A stretch of 34,373 nt of DNA from Longimicrobium sp. (GCF_035474595.1 NZ_DATIND010000004.1:1-34373), one strand, 5' to 3'. Positions 6,628 to 14,358 are shown, numbered from the stretch's first letter. The notes: generated by a model not told the origin, from the letters alone. Numbers and translations: made by a program.

Positions 6628-7798
6628 CGGCGCCGCTCCGGTCGAACGCCGGCTCCTCGTCGAAGATCGGGTCGTACGCGGCCGGGCGCGGCTTCCACGG
6701 CCACCCGGCGCGCGTCCCGGCGCGGGTGAGCACCACCGCGCCGAAGCCGATCGTCGCGGCCAGCCACAGCACCATGTACCCGAAGCCGTTCACGATCATC
6801 CCCAGCCACCCCAGGAAGCCGGTGAGCTTCAGCAGGTTGCCCAGGATCTGCGGCGCCACCAGCACGCCCACGCCGGTGAACACGTAGGTGTAGGCGTTGC
6901 GGCGCATGGAGGCGAAGCTGCCGCCCTGCTCGGCCGTGCGCTCGCCCAGCGCGTGGGCCACGCCCAGGACGCCCAGCCCGCCCGCCGCCGCCAGCGCCAC
7001 CCCGAAGAGCGGGATGTACAGCAGGAGCAGGGGGATGCCGATTAAGGTGACGGCCAGGACCACGATGCCGATGATGAAGGCCGGGAGCGTGAGGAAGTTG
7101 GCGGCGATGCCGATGCCGAACGAGCGGCCGGCGTCGCGGCGCACCGTGTGGCTCACCCGCTCCAGCTGCGGCAGCGCGTAGAAGACCAGCGCCGCGCCGA
7201 TCCCGCAGAGGATCAGCCCCAGCGTGAGCGCCGAGACCAGCCCCTCGAAGCCCTCGGTCATGGAGCCCCACCAGCCGTGGCGCATGCGCATGGCCTCGGC
7301 GGCCTCGCGGCGCCCGCGCCCGCGTCCCTCGTCCGCCGGGGCCGCGCGGCCCGCGCCGTCGTCGTCGCTGCTGTTCACCCGCATCTCGCCGAACACGCGG
7401 CCACCCTCGTTGAACAGCTTGCCGCCGCCGTTCACCACCGCGTCGCCGTGGATCACGGCGCCGTGCGCCAGCACCAGGTTGCCGCGGCCGACGGTCACGT
7501 CGCCCATCACCTCGCCCTCCACGCGGACGTCGCCGAAGGGCGCCACCACGTCGCCGTCCACCACCTTGCCGGCGGGCACGGTCAGCCCGTTGAAGGCGAT
7601 GCGGCTTCCTTCCGGCTGCGGAACGGCGGGCTCGGCCGGCAGGGGCGCGGGCGCCAGCACCTGCGGCGCCGCGGCCACGTCGGCCGCCGGGGCGCCGGCC
7701 GGAGCCGGCGGCGCGGGCGGGGCACCCTGCGCCCGGAGCGCGGGGGCCGACGCGAACGCCAGCGCCAGCGCGGAAAGCTTCAGAATCTCAGTGCGCAT
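6620..7798 (-). CDS. Secreted/membrane protein with bactofilin-like polymer-forming segment and TM region
   Basis: 392 residues. Signal peptide (LSALALAFASAPALRAQ), then a Pro/Ala-rich linker (about 24-62). A short bactofilin-like beta-solenoid segment follows: GKVVDGDVVAPFGDVRVEGEV, VTVGRGNLVLAHGAVIHGDA. After a charged Gly/Arg stretch, the C-terminal half has about six hydrophobic segments (ALTLGLILCGIGAALVFYAL, FLTLPAFIIGIVVLAVTLIG and others). The order resembles membrane proteins that carry a polymer-forming domain outside a multi-pass membrane module. It overlaps the anti-sigma gene by 11 nt upstream and the lipoprotein gene by 8 nt downstream, so the three are translationally coupled. 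Function: envelope, otherwise unknown. Confidence 0.8.
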   Translation of the reverse strand: MRTEILKLSALALAFASAPALRAQGAPPAPPAPAGAPAADVAAAPQVLAPAPLPAEPAVPQPEGSRIAFNGLTVPAGKVVDGDVVAPFGDVRVEGEVMGDVTVGRGNLVLAHGAVIHGDAVVNGGGKLFNEGGRVFGEMRVNSSDDDGAGRAAPADEGRGRGRREAAEAMRMRHGWWGSMTEGFEGLVSALTLGLILCGIGAALVFYALPQLERVSHTVRRDAGRSFGIGIAANFLTLPAFIIGIVVLAVTLIGIPLLLLYIPLFGVALAAAGGLGVLGVAHALGERTAEQGGSFASMRRNAYTYVFTGVGVLVAPQILGNLLKLTGFLGWLGMIVNGFGYMVLWLAATIGFGAVVLTRAGTRAGWPWKPRPAAYDPIFDEEPAFDRSGAGV

Positions 7799-8408
7799 GG
7801 GTCATTCCCCCCATCGGGGTCTTCAGAAGACGTACCACCATCCAGCCCGAGAGCGGGATCGCGATCGCGAACACCACGGCCGCCGCGGAAAGCCCGCGGG
7901 TGCCGCCCACCAGGTCGTTCCCGGTGGTCACCAGCCACTCCCACACCCCGCTCCGCACCACCGCCTCGGTCACGCGGACCACCGCCGACCACACCGCGTC
8001 GGCCACCCAGTGGCGGCCCAGCCCGAACAGCGCCCCCGGGCTCATCCCCCTGCCCGCCAGCCAGCCGAACAGCGCCAGAAGCGGAAGGAGCGGGGCCAGC
8101 ACGCCGGCTCCCGACATCATCCACCCCTTCACCGTTCTGGGCAGCCAGCGCCGGCGCAGCACCGCCTCGGGGGCCGCGGCCGGCAGCAGCACGCGCGTCA
8201 TCACCGCGTCGGCAAAGCCGGGCGACGGCTCCCACGAGGGGAGCTGGGCCAGCGACCGGAAGAGCGCGCGGTGCGCGTCCACCTCGGCGGCGCACTGCGC
8301 GCAGTGGCGCACGTGCTCCATCGCCAGGCCCTTCTCCGAGTGGGAGAGGGTGTCCTCGGCGAGCTCCTCGAGCGTCCAGGGCGGCAGATGTGTGGTTTCG
8401 TTCGTCAC
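7788..8408 (-). CDS. Anti-sigma factor with zinc-finger (zf-HC2) domain
   Basis: 206 residues, GTG start at 8408 with GAGGAA upstream. The N-terminal zf-HC2 motif reads H-x3-C-x2-C in MEHVRHCAQCAAEVDAH (about residues 31-47), the ZAS signature of anti-sigma factors that hold ECF sigmas inactive. Two or three hydrophobic segments follow (around 97-115 and 180-197), so it is membrane-anchored. It is downstream of the ECF sigma gene in the same orientation and overlaps the next gene. The 218-nt gap to the sigma gene is unusual for such pairs and contains an inverted heptamer repeat. Confidence 0.85.
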   Translation of the reverse strand: MTNETTHLPPWTLEELAEDTLSHSEKGLAMEHVRHCAQCAAEVDAHRALFRSLAQLPSWEPSPGFADAVMTRVLLPAAAPEAVLRRRWLPRTVKGWMMSGAGVLAPLLPLLALFGWLAGRGMSPGALFGLGRHWVADAVWSAVVRVTEAVVRSGVWEWLVTTGNDLVGGTRGLSAAAVVFAIAIPLSGWMVVRLLKTPMGGMTHAH

Positions 8409-8505
8409 GGTGTTCCTCGTCCGGCTCTCGTTGCTCGTGGCTCTCTACGTCGCTCGCGCTCCGCGGGTTTCAACGATACTTCAGGACTGAACGAAGTCCT
8501 CTTAA

Positions 8506-8544
8506 GTGCTGAGTGCTGAGTGCTGAGTGCTGAGTGCTGAGTGC
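8506..8544. repeat. Tandem heptamer GTGCTGA x5
   Basis: Five perfect GTGCTGA units (8506-8540) plus GTGC. With 8588-8622 it forms a long imperfect inverted repeat between the sigma and anti-sigma genes; on the transcribed strand the two arrays could pair over roughly 35 nt. Confidence 0.85.
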
Positions 8545-8587
8545 CTGGTTCCGCGCACCATGTCCTGATTCCCGCGCCGAACCCACC

Positions 8588-8622
8588 TGGCACTCGGCAC
8601 TGGGCACTAGGCACTAGGCACT
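8588..8622. repeat. Tandem heptamer GGCACTN x5, inverted partner of 8506-8544
   Basis: Five units GGCACTC, GGCACTG, GGCACTA, GGCACTA, GGCACTT, directly after the sigma-factor stop codon on the minus strand. Arms and loop place the anti-sigma ribosome site downstream of a large hairpin. Confidence 0.85.
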
Positions 8623-8626
8623 TTCT

Positions 8627-9220
8627 TCATACTCGGGTATGCGCCAGCATCTCCTGCAGTTCCTTGCGCCCGCGGTGGATGTACGTCTTCACGGTGCCCA
8701 GCGGGAGCGCCATGATCTGCGCGATCTCCTCGTAGGGCAGGTCCTCGATGTGGCGCAGGACGATGGCCTGGCGGTACTCGGGGCGGAGCCTGCCGATGGC
8801 CTGCTCGATCTCGGCGCCCAGCTCGCGCGCCTCGAGCAGCTCCTCGGGGTTCTCGTCGTCCGACTCCACCGTGATGGTGCTGGCCTCGATGTCCTCGGCG
8901 CTCGTGGCATACCGCGAGCCGTCGATGGAAACCGTCTGGATCTCCTTACGCCGGATGAAGTCGATCGTCAGGTTCGTGGCGATCTTGAAGATCCAGCTGG
9001 AGAACTTGTAGGCCGGGTCGTACCGGTCGATGTTGTTGAACACACGGACGAACGTCTCCTGCCCCAGGTCCTCCGCCTGCTCGCGGTCGCGGACCATGCG
9101 GTAGATGAGCGAGAACACCGGACGCTGGTAGCGGTCCAGGAGCTCTCGATACGCCTTCTCGCTCCCCTTCTGGGCGCGGACGACGAGATCGTGGTCGGTG
9201 ATGAGCGACGTCGCGTTCAA
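8627..9220 (-). CDS. ECF RNA polymerase sigma factor (RpoE-like)
   Basis: About 197 residues. Sigma region 2 reads YQRPVFSLIYRMVRDREQAEDL then GQETFVRVFNNID and FSSWIFKIATNLTIDFIRR. Region 4 reads RPEYRQAIVLRHIEDLPYEEI then LPLGTVKTYIHRGRKEL, the helix-turn-helix that reads the -35 element. No ATG exists near the N-terminus. I use TTG at 9220 (MNATSLITDHDLVVRAQKG), since homologues begin close to this point and the predicted promoter would leave only a 10-nt leader for the alternative TTG at 9250. First gene of the operon with the zf-HC2 anti-sigma and three envelope proteins; an envelope-stress regulon is the natural inference. Confidence 0.9.
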   Translation of the reverse strand: MNATSLITDHDLVVRAQKGSEKAYRELLDRYQRPVFSLIYRMVRDREQAEDLGQETFVRVFNNIDRYDPAYKFSSWIFKIATNLTIDFIRRKEIQTVSIDGSRYATSAEDIEASTITVESDDENPEELLEARELGAEIEQAIGRLRPEYRQAIVLRHIEDLPYEEIAQIMALPLGTVKTYIHRGRKELQEMLAHTRV

Positions 9221-9266
9221 TTCCGAAGTGCCATGAGGCAAGGTTCCCAACCCGTCAGGGCACTGG

Positions 9267-9292
9267 TACGGCGGGTGCCCGCGCGGAGTTTC
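9267..9292 (-). promoter_or_regulatory. Candidate autoregulated ECF promoter
   Basis: On the minus strand GAAAC (9292-9288), 17-bp spacer, CGTA (9270-9267), matching the general GAAC/CGT pattern of ECF-dependent promoters. It lies directly upstream of the ECF sigma gene. Match is by eye only. Confidence 0.4.
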
Positions 9293-9377
9293 AAACCGTG
9301 GGCAAGCCTTGCTCGCGGGTGGGTGGACCGGTAGTTTTCCCGGCCTCGTATTCTACAGGGAGAGACGGATTTACGAC

Positions 9378-10115
9378 ATGCCGACCCCATCCGCGCACCC
9401 CGCGGTGCTGCCGGCGCGGGAAGAGAAGGCCGCCGCCGTGCGCCGGATGTTCTCGTCCATCGCGCCGCGATACGACCTGCTGAACCACCTGCTCTCGGCC
9501 AACGTCGACCGCGTCTGGCGCCGCCGCGCCGTGGACCGGCTGGGCTGGGAGCGCGCGCCCGCCGGCACCTACCTGGACAACTGCGCGGGAACGCTGGACC
9601 TGGCCGTGGAGCTCGCCCGCCGCGACGGCTTCCGCGGCCGCGTGGTGGGGAGCGACTTCACCTTCGCCATGCTGGAGCGGGGGACGCCGAAGCTGGAGAA
9701 GCTCTCCATCGAGCCCGCCTGCGCCGACGCCCTCACGCTTCCCTTCGGCGACGCGGCGTTCGACGGGGCCACCGTCGGCTTCGGGGTGCGCAACCTCGCG
9801 GATCTCGATGCCGGTTTGAGGGAGATGGCGCGGGTGCTGAAGCCCCGCGCGCGGCTCGTCATCCTGGAGTTCACCACGCCGTCGTGGCAGCCGTTCCGCG
9901 CGCTGTACCTGGGCTACTTCCTCCGGGTGCTGCCGCTGGTCGGGCGGATGATCTCCAGGCACAACACCGCGTACACCTATCTCCCCGAGTCCGTCCGGCA
10001 GTTTCCCGAGCCGGCGGAGCTGGCGGAGAAGATGCGCCGCGCGGGGTTCGCCGGGGTGGGGTGGAAGACGCTGTCGGGCGGGATCGCGGCGCTGCACTGG
10101 GGGGCGAAGTCGTGA
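9378..10115 (+). CDS. menG: Demethylmenaquinone methyltransferase (UbiE/MenG family)
   Basis: 245 residues. SAM-dependent class I methyltransferase of the UbiE/MenG/COQ5 family, which performs the last C-methylation of menaquinone. Family hallmarks: MFSSIAPRYDLLNHLLSANVD followed by WRRRAVDRL; the SAM motif I in the form LDNCAGTLDLAVELA; DALTLPFGDAAFDGATVGFG then GVRNLAD; and the C-terminal YTYLPESVRQFPEPAELA. Motif I has Leu where many family members have Gly-Asp. ATG 9378 is preceded by GGGAGAG. Its stop overlaps the next start (GTGA). Together with the UbiD, UbiA and UbiX genes downstream and no ubiquinone hydroxylases in view, menaquinone rather than ubiquinone is the likely substrate. 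Confidence 0.92.
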   Translation: MPTPSAHPAVLPAREEKAAAVRRMFSSIAPRYDLLNHLLSANVDRVWRRRAVDRLGWERAPAGTYLDNCAGTLDLAVELARRDGFRGRVVGSDFTFAMLERGTPKLEKLSIEPACADALTLPFGDAAFDGATVGFGVRNLADLDAGLREMARVLKPRARLVILEFTTPSWQPFRALYLGYFLRVLPLVGRMISRHNTAYTYLPESVRQFPEPAELAEKMRRAGFAGVGWKTLSGGIAALHWGAKS

Positions 10116-10387
10116 GCAAGTTCCTGGCGACCTTCGGCACCCTCCTCTTCTTCTCGTTCATCGCCTGCTGCGTGGCCTCGGCGCTGCTGCAGATCCGCGC
10201 GTGGACGCGGCACAAGGTGGAGGGCGCGCCGGTGAACCCCGGCGCGCTCTGGAAGCCCGAGGGCTTCTTCGACGACATCGGCCTGCACCAGATGCGCATC
10301 GCCAAGCGCGCGCTGATCATCGGCGGGGTGATGTACCTGTCGTACGGGCTGCTGATGCTGGTGGCGGGGACGGTGGCGCGGGGGTAG
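10112..10387 (+). CDS. Small membrane protein coupled to MenG
   Basis: 91 residues, GTG start overlapping the MenG stop in GTGA. Two hydrophobic segments (FLATFGTLLFFSFIACCVASAL near the N-terminus, ALIIGGVMYLSYGLLMLVAG near the C-terminus) with a polar connector containing VNPGALWKPEGFFDDIG. No family recognised. Translational coupling suggests co-expression with menaquinone methylation, but no function can be read off. Confidence 0.75.
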   Translation: MSKFLATFGTLLFFSFIACCVASALLQIRAWTRHKVEGAPVNPGALWKPEGFFDDIGLHQMRIAKRALIIGGVMYLSYGLLMLVAGTVARG

Positions 10388-10414
10388 GCAGCTCACCTCT
10401 GGGCGCCGCTCTAT

Positions 10415-10530
10415 CCCCGAATGGAATTCGGGGGCAACAACCGCACGAAGTCCCTGCGGGACTGCGGCCTCCGCATCCGGGCGGTTGGAGAGGTCAGGTC
10501 GCTTCCGAGCTTTGGGATCGCGAGGATGCA
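10415..10530. repeat. Two-hairpin structured repeat, copy 1
   Basis: Hairpin 1: CCCCGAAT (10415-10422), loop GGA, ATTCGGGG (10426-10433). Linker CAACAACCGCACGA. Hairpin 2: AGTCCC..GGGACT near 10449-10463. Related copies: 15361, 14542 and 18914. The similarity to the 15361 copy continues through GAGCTT...GAGGATGC to about 10530. It fills much of the 276-bp gap before the UbiD gene. Confidence 0.75.
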
Positions 10531-10663
10531 TCCCCGCGCCGACCCTCTCCTGCTGTCGGGAGAGGGTGGCGAGCCTCAGCGAGCCGGGTGAGGGCGGGAG
10601 GGTGAGGGATCGCTCCGCCGGCTCGGCGTGAACGAATCGAGATCTTTTCAGATCGGCAGATAG

Positions 10664-12154
10664 ATGGCATTCCAGAACCTCCGCGAGTTTCTCCGCCACC
10701 TGGACCGCACGGGCCAGCTCGTGCGGGTGCGTCACCCCGTCTCGGTGGACCTGGAGATGGCGGAGATCGCCGACCGCACCATGAAGCTTCCCGGCGGCGG
10801 CCCCGCGCTCCTCTTCGAGCGCCCGGTGCTGATGGACGGCACCGAGAGCGACATCCCCGTGGCCATCAACATCTTCGGCAGCTGGCGGCGCATGGCCGAG
10901 GCGCTGGGGGTGCAAAGCGTGGAGGAGCACGCCACCCGCATCGCCGAGCTCATCAAGCCCGAGATCCCCAAGGGGCTGTGGGGCAAGGTGCAGCTGCTGC
11001 CGAAGCTGGCCGAGCTCGCCAAGGTGCCGCCGCGGCCGTACAAGGGGGGGCGTCCCCCGTGCCAGCAGGTGGTGCTGCGCGAGGGCGAGTTCGACCTCAC
11101 GCGGCTGCCGGTGCTGAAGACGTGGCCGAAGGACGGCGGCGCGTTCATCACCCTGCCGATGGTGGTGACGGCCGACCCCGAGACTGGGGTGCAGAACATC
11201 GGCATGTACCGCATGCAGGTGTTCGGGCCGGATTCCACGGGGATGCACTGGCAGCGGCACAAGGGCGGCGCCTCGCACTACCGCGCGTGGAAGAAGAAGC
11301 GTGGGGGGAAGATGCCCGTCGTCGTGGCCATCGGCGGCGACCCGGCCACGATGTACACGCCCAGCGCGCCGCTCCCCCCGGGGATCGACGAGTACCTGTT
11401 CGGCGGCTTCCTGCGCCGCGAGCCCGTCTACACCGCGAAGGCGCTGACCGCCGACCTCACCATCCCCGCCGAGGCGGAGATCGTGCTGGAGGGGTACGTC
11501 GACACCGACGAGGAGATGGCGATCGAGGGCCCCTTCGGCGACCACACGGGGTTCTACACGCTCGAGGATCCGTATCCCACCTTCCACGTCACCACCGTGA
11601 CCATGCGGGAGGACCCGGTGTATCCGGCCACGCTGGTCGGCCGGCCGCCGGTGGAGGACGTGTACCTCGGGGGGGCGACGGAGCGCATCTTCCTCCCGCT
11701 GGCCAGGCTCACGATCCCCGAGATCGTGGACTACCACATGCCGCCCGAGGGGGTGTTCCACAACCTGGTGTTCGTCTCCATCCGCAAGGAGTACCCGGGG
11801 CACGCGTTCAAGGTGATGAACGGGCTGTGGGGGATGGGGCTGATGTCGCTGGCCAAGGTGATCGTGGTGGTGGACGAGGGGATCGACGTGCAGAACCCCT
11901 TCGAGGCGTGGTGGTATACGCTGGGGAACATCGATCCCGAGCGCGACGTGCGCTTCACCCGCGGGCCGGTGGACGACCTGGACCATTCGTCGCAGCTCCC
12001 CGCCTTCGGCAGCAAGATGGGGATCGACGGCACGCGCAAGTGGCCGGAGGAGGGCTTCGTCCGCCCCTGGCCCGACATGATCGAGATGTCCGCCGACGTG
12101 AAGGCCAAGGTCGACCAGCTCTGGACCCGCCTGGGCATCGAACCGCTGGAGTGA
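10664..12154 (+). CDS. ubiD: UbiD-family prenylated-FMN decarboxylase (menaquinone biosynthesis)
   Basis: 496 residues, the normal UbiD length. UbiD enzymes decarboxylate aromatic or polyprenyl-aromatic acids using prenylated FMN made by UbiX. Landmarks: N-terminal NLREFLRHLDRTGQLVRV; central IGGDPATMYTPSAPLPPGID; the acid/base segment IEGPFGDHTGFYT (E288, D293); and the C-terminal MGIDGTRKWPEEGF. With UbiA (12764), UbiX (13666) and MenG (9378) in the same direction it fits the late futalosine menaquinone pathway, where this step is called MqnL; that name is inferred from context. Preceded by the structured repeat at 10415; the nearby ATGs give the usual UbiD N-terminus. Confidence 0.92.
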   Translation: MAFQNLREFLRHLDRTGQLVRVRHPVSVDLEMAEIADRTMKLPGGGPALLFERPVLMDGTESDIPVAINIFGSWRRMAEALGVQSVEEHATRIAELIKPEIPKGLWGKVQLLPKLAELAKVPPRPYKGGRPPCQQVVLREGEFDLTRLPVLKTWPKDGGAFITLPMVVTADPETGVQNIGMYRMQVFGPDSTGMHWQRHKGGASHYRAWKKKRGGKMPVVVAIGGDPATMYTPSAPLPPGIDEYLFGGFLRREPVYTAKALTADLTIPAEAEIVLEGYVDTDEEMAIEGPFGDHTGFYTLEDPYPTFHVTTVTMREDPVYPATLVGRPPVEDVYLGGATERIFLPLARLTIPEIVDYHMPPEGVFHNLVFVSIRKEYPGHAFKVMNGLWGMGLMSLAKVIVVVDEGIDVQNPFEAWWYTLGNIDPERDVRFTRGPVDDLDHSSQLPAFGSKMGIDGTRKWPEEGFVRPWPDMIEMSADVKAKVDQLWTRLGIEPLE

Positions 12155-12164
12155 GGAGGCCGGA

Positions 12165-12374
12165 ATGAGCTACCGCGCAGAGCGTGCGAAGTGGCCGGTG
12201 CGGAAGGGGAAGATCGGAGACGCGGAGCCCAACCCTTACGCGCATCTCACCGCCGAGGAGCGTGTAGGGATGGTGTGGGAGATCACGCGTACAACCTGGG
12301 CCTTCATGGGAGGACTCGATGTTGATTCCACACTACAAAGACATATTGGCCGAGTTGTCAGCCGCGGAGGTTGA
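12165..12374 (+). CDS. Small partner protein of the nucleotidyltransferase gene
   Basis: 69 residues: MSYRAERAKWPVRKGKIGD at the N-terminus, a central LTAEERVGMVWEITRTTWAF and an end in RHIGRVVSRGG. From recall, short proteins with this TxEERxxMVWExT block commonly sit immediately 5' of nucleotidyltransferases like the next gene, with overlapping frames; here the overlap is 56 nt. AGGAGG lies 9 nt upstream of ATG 12165. It starts 10 nt after the UbiD stop, inside the menaquinone gene series. Role unknown; a toxin-antitoxin-like or regulatory partner is a guess. Confidence 0.7.
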   Translation: MSYRAERAKWPVRKGKIGDAEPNPYAHLTAEERVGMVWEITRTTWAFMGGLDVDSTLQRHIGRVVSRGG

Positions 12375-12771
12375 CTACCTCTTGGTGGGCGCATTCGCGA
12401 TTGCCGTGCACCAGTATCCTCGTGCGACGGGTGACATCGACCTGTGGGTGCGGCCGGACGCGGCGAATGCGGAGAAAGTATGGCACGCGTTGGCACGGTT
12501 TGGCGCACCGGTCGACAACGTCACGCCCGAGGAACTGTCGCGCCCGGGCTTCTTCTATCAGGTAGGTGTCGCGCCAGTCCGGATCGACATTCTGACCTCG
12601 ATCGACGGTGTTTCGTTCGAAGAAGCCTGGAGCGAGCGGGAGTACCACGACCTGTTCGGTGTCACGGTTCCGGTGATCAGCCGGCGGCACCTGTTGATCA
12701 ACAAGAAGGCTTCGGGTCGCCCAAAGGACCTGATGGACGCTGCGTGGCTGGAGGGAAAACAACGTGAGTGA
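12319..12771 (+). CDS. Nucleotidyltransferase-fold protein (MNT/AbiEii-like)
   Basis: 150 residues. Pol-beta-type nucleotidyltransferase core: YLLVGAFAIAVHQYPRATGD followed by IDLWV, where GAFAIA and the D-x-D (DID) are the NTP- and metal-binding signature; then VAPVRIDILTSIDGVSFEEAW with a third Asp, and a C-terminal LINKKASGRPKDLMDA that is typical of this group. Such proteins occur as antitoxins, abortive-infection components or stand-alone pairs. It overlaps the small gene upstream by 56 nt and the UbiA gene downstream by 8 nt. Its codon use is less GC-extreme than its neighbours (more A/T at third positions), which hints at later insertion into the operon. Confidence 0.85.
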   Translation: MLIPHYKDILAELSAAEVDYLLVGAFAIAVHQYPRATGDIDLWVRPDAANAEKVWHALARFGAPVDNVTPEELSRPGFFYQVGVAPVRIDILTSIDGVSFEEAWSEREYHDLFGVTVPVISRRHLLINKKASGRPKDLMDAAWLEGKQRE

Positions 12772-13669
12772 GCGAATTCTCGAGGGCCAGCACATCGCCG
12801 GGCGCGGGCGGCTGGTGGACTACGTGAACCTGGTGAAGCTGCCGCACACGCTCTTTGCCATGCCGTTCGCGCTGGTGGGGGCCACGCTGGCCAGCTATCA
12901 CAGCGCCCTCACGCTGAAGGACGTGCTGCTGATCCTGACGGCGTTCACCGCCGCCCGGTTCGCGGCCATGGGCTTCAACCGCATCGTGGACCGGTCGATC
13001 GACGCGAAGAACCCGCGGACGCGCATGCGCGAGATCCCCGCGGGGAAGCTGTCGGTGCCGCAGGCCACGGCGTCGGTCGTCATCGCCAGCCTCGTCTTCA
13101 TCCTGTGCGCGGCGCTGCTGAACCGGATCTGCCTGATCCTGGCGCCGTTCGCGCTGGGGTGGGTGTTCTTCTACTCGTACACCAAGCGCTTCACCCGCTG
13201 GGCGCACCTGGTGTTGGGCTTCGCGCTCGCCATCGCCCCGGTGGGCGCCTATCTGGCCGTGGCGGGGCAGTGGAGCCGGCCGGCGGGGGCGCTGCTGGCG
13301 CTGGCGGGGGCGGTGCTGTGCTGGGTGGCCGGGTTCGACATCCTCTATTCGCTGCAGGACATGGAGTTCGACCGGGGCGAGGGGCTGCACTCCGTGCCCG
13401 CGGCGCTGGGCGCGGGCGGCGCGCTGGCGGTGTCGCGCGCGCTCCACTTCCTGAGCGCCGCCTGCTTCGCCGCGCTGGGGTTCCTGGACGGCGACCTGGG
13501 CATCCTCTACTTCTTCGGCGTGGCGGTGATCGCGGTGATGCTGGTGTACGAGCAGAGCCTGGTGCGCAGGGACGACTTCTCTCGCATCGACGCGGCGTTC
13601 TTCAACGTGAACGGCGCCATCTCGGTGGTGTTCTTCCTGATCGTGCTGGCCGAGCGGGTGTTCGGGTGA
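12764..13669 (+). CDS. ubiA: UbiA-family aromatic prenyltransferase (menaquinone biosynthesis)
   Basis: 301 residues, GTG start overlapping the previous stop by 8 nt. Integral membrane prenyltransferase with about eight or nine TM helices. The first Asp-rich motif is NRIVDRSIDAKNPRTR (N72, D76, D80); the second is DILYSLQDMEFDRGEGLHSVP near residue 200. These bind the Mg-polyprenyl diphosphate. YVNLVKLPHTLFAMPFALVG is the usual N-terminus of the 4-hydroxybenzoate-polyprenyltransferase-like group. In a futalosine-pathway organism this family (MqnP) prenylates 1,4-dihydroxy-6-naphthoate; here that is inferred from UbiD, UbiX and MenG in the cluster. The stop overlaps the UbiX start (GTGA). Confidence 0.93.
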   Translation: MSERILEGQHIAGRGRLVDYVNLVKLPHTLFAMPFALVGATLASYHSALTLKDVLLILTAFTAARFAAMGFNRIVDRSIDAKNPRTRMREIPAGKLSVPQATASVVIASLVFILCAALLNRICLILAPFALGWVFFYSYTKRFTRWAHLVLGFALAIAPVGAYLAVAGQWSRPAGALLALAGAVLCWVAGFDILYSLQDMEFDRGEGLHSVPAALGAGGALAVSRALHFLSAACFAALGFLDGDLGILYFFGVAVIAVMLVYEQSLVRRDDFSRIDAAFFNVNGAISVVFFLIVLAERVFG

Positions 13670-14358
13670 GATCGGCCGCCGGCGCGCCGGTCACGCTGGG
13701 GATCACCGGCGCGTCGGGGGCGCCGTACGCGGTGCGGCTGTTGCGCGCGCTGAACGACACGGGCACGCCGCTGCGGCTCATCGTTTCCAGCTACGGCTGG
13801 CGGCTGCTGGCCGAGGAGACGGGGATCGACGGGGTGGACGCGCTGAAGGCGGCCACCGGCGACTGGAGCCGGGTGGAGCTGTACGACGCGCTGGACCGCG
13901 GCGCCACGCCCGCCTCCGGCTCCGCGCCGTCGCGGGGGATGGTGGTCTGTCCGTGTTCGATGGGGACGCTCGCGTCGATCGCGGCCGGCACCTCGCGCAA
14001 CCTGGTGGAGCGCGCCGCCGACGTGGCGCTGAAGGAGCGCCGCCCGCTGCTCCTGGTCACGCGCGAGACGCCGCTGTCGCTGGTGCACCTGGAGAACATG
14101 ACGCGCCTGACCCGCGCCGGCGCCGTGGTGATGCCCGCCGCGCCCGGCTTCTACCATCGCCCGCGCACCATCGACGACCTGGTGGAGTTCGTGGTCGCGC
14201 GCGTGCTGGACCACCTGGAGATCGAGCACTCGGTGGGGCGGCGGTGGCGGAGCGGGGAGAAGCAGGCGATGGAACCGCAGGCGACGGAACCGCAGGCGAC
14301 GGAACCGCAGGGGACAGGGGACAGGGGACAGGGGACAGGGGACGAGAGCGGCGCCTGA
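13666..14358 (+). CDS. ubiX: UbiX-family flavin prenyltransferase with repeat-derived C-terminal tail
   Basis: 230 residues, GTG start coupled to UbiA by GTGA. UbiX joins dimethylallyl phosphate to FMN to give the prenyl-FMN cofactor of UbiD. Hallmarks: GITGASGAPYAVRLLRAL (FMN and phosphate binding), VVCPCSMGTLASIAAGTSRN, RPLLLVTRETPLSLVHLENM and MPAAPGFYHRP. The conserved domain ends near residue 195 (VARVLDHLEIE). The remaining tail is encoded by tandem repeats (three 15-bp units giving A-T/M-E-P-Q, then 7-bp units giving Gly/Asp/Gln/Thr), so it is probably dispensable. Last gene of the menaquinone series. Confidence 0.93.
   Translation: MRSAAGAPVTLGITGASGAPYAVRLLRALNDTGTPLRLIVSSYGWRLLAEETGIDGVDALKAATGDWSRVELYDALDRGATPASGSAPSRGMVVCPCSMGTLASIAAGTSRNLVERAADVALKERRPLLLVTRETPLSLVHLENMTRLTRAGAVVMPAAPGFYHRPRTIDDLVEFVVARVLDHLEIEHSVGRRWRSGEKQAMEPQATEPQATEPQGTGDRGQGTGDESGA
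14266..14338. repeat. Minisatellite inside the UbiX 3' end (15-bp x3, 7-bp x4)
   Basis: Unit GCGAYGGAACCGCAG at 14266-14280, 14281-14295 and 14296-14310, then GGGACAG at 14311, 14318, 14325 and 14332. In frame with UbiX up to its stop at 14358. Confidence 0.9.
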
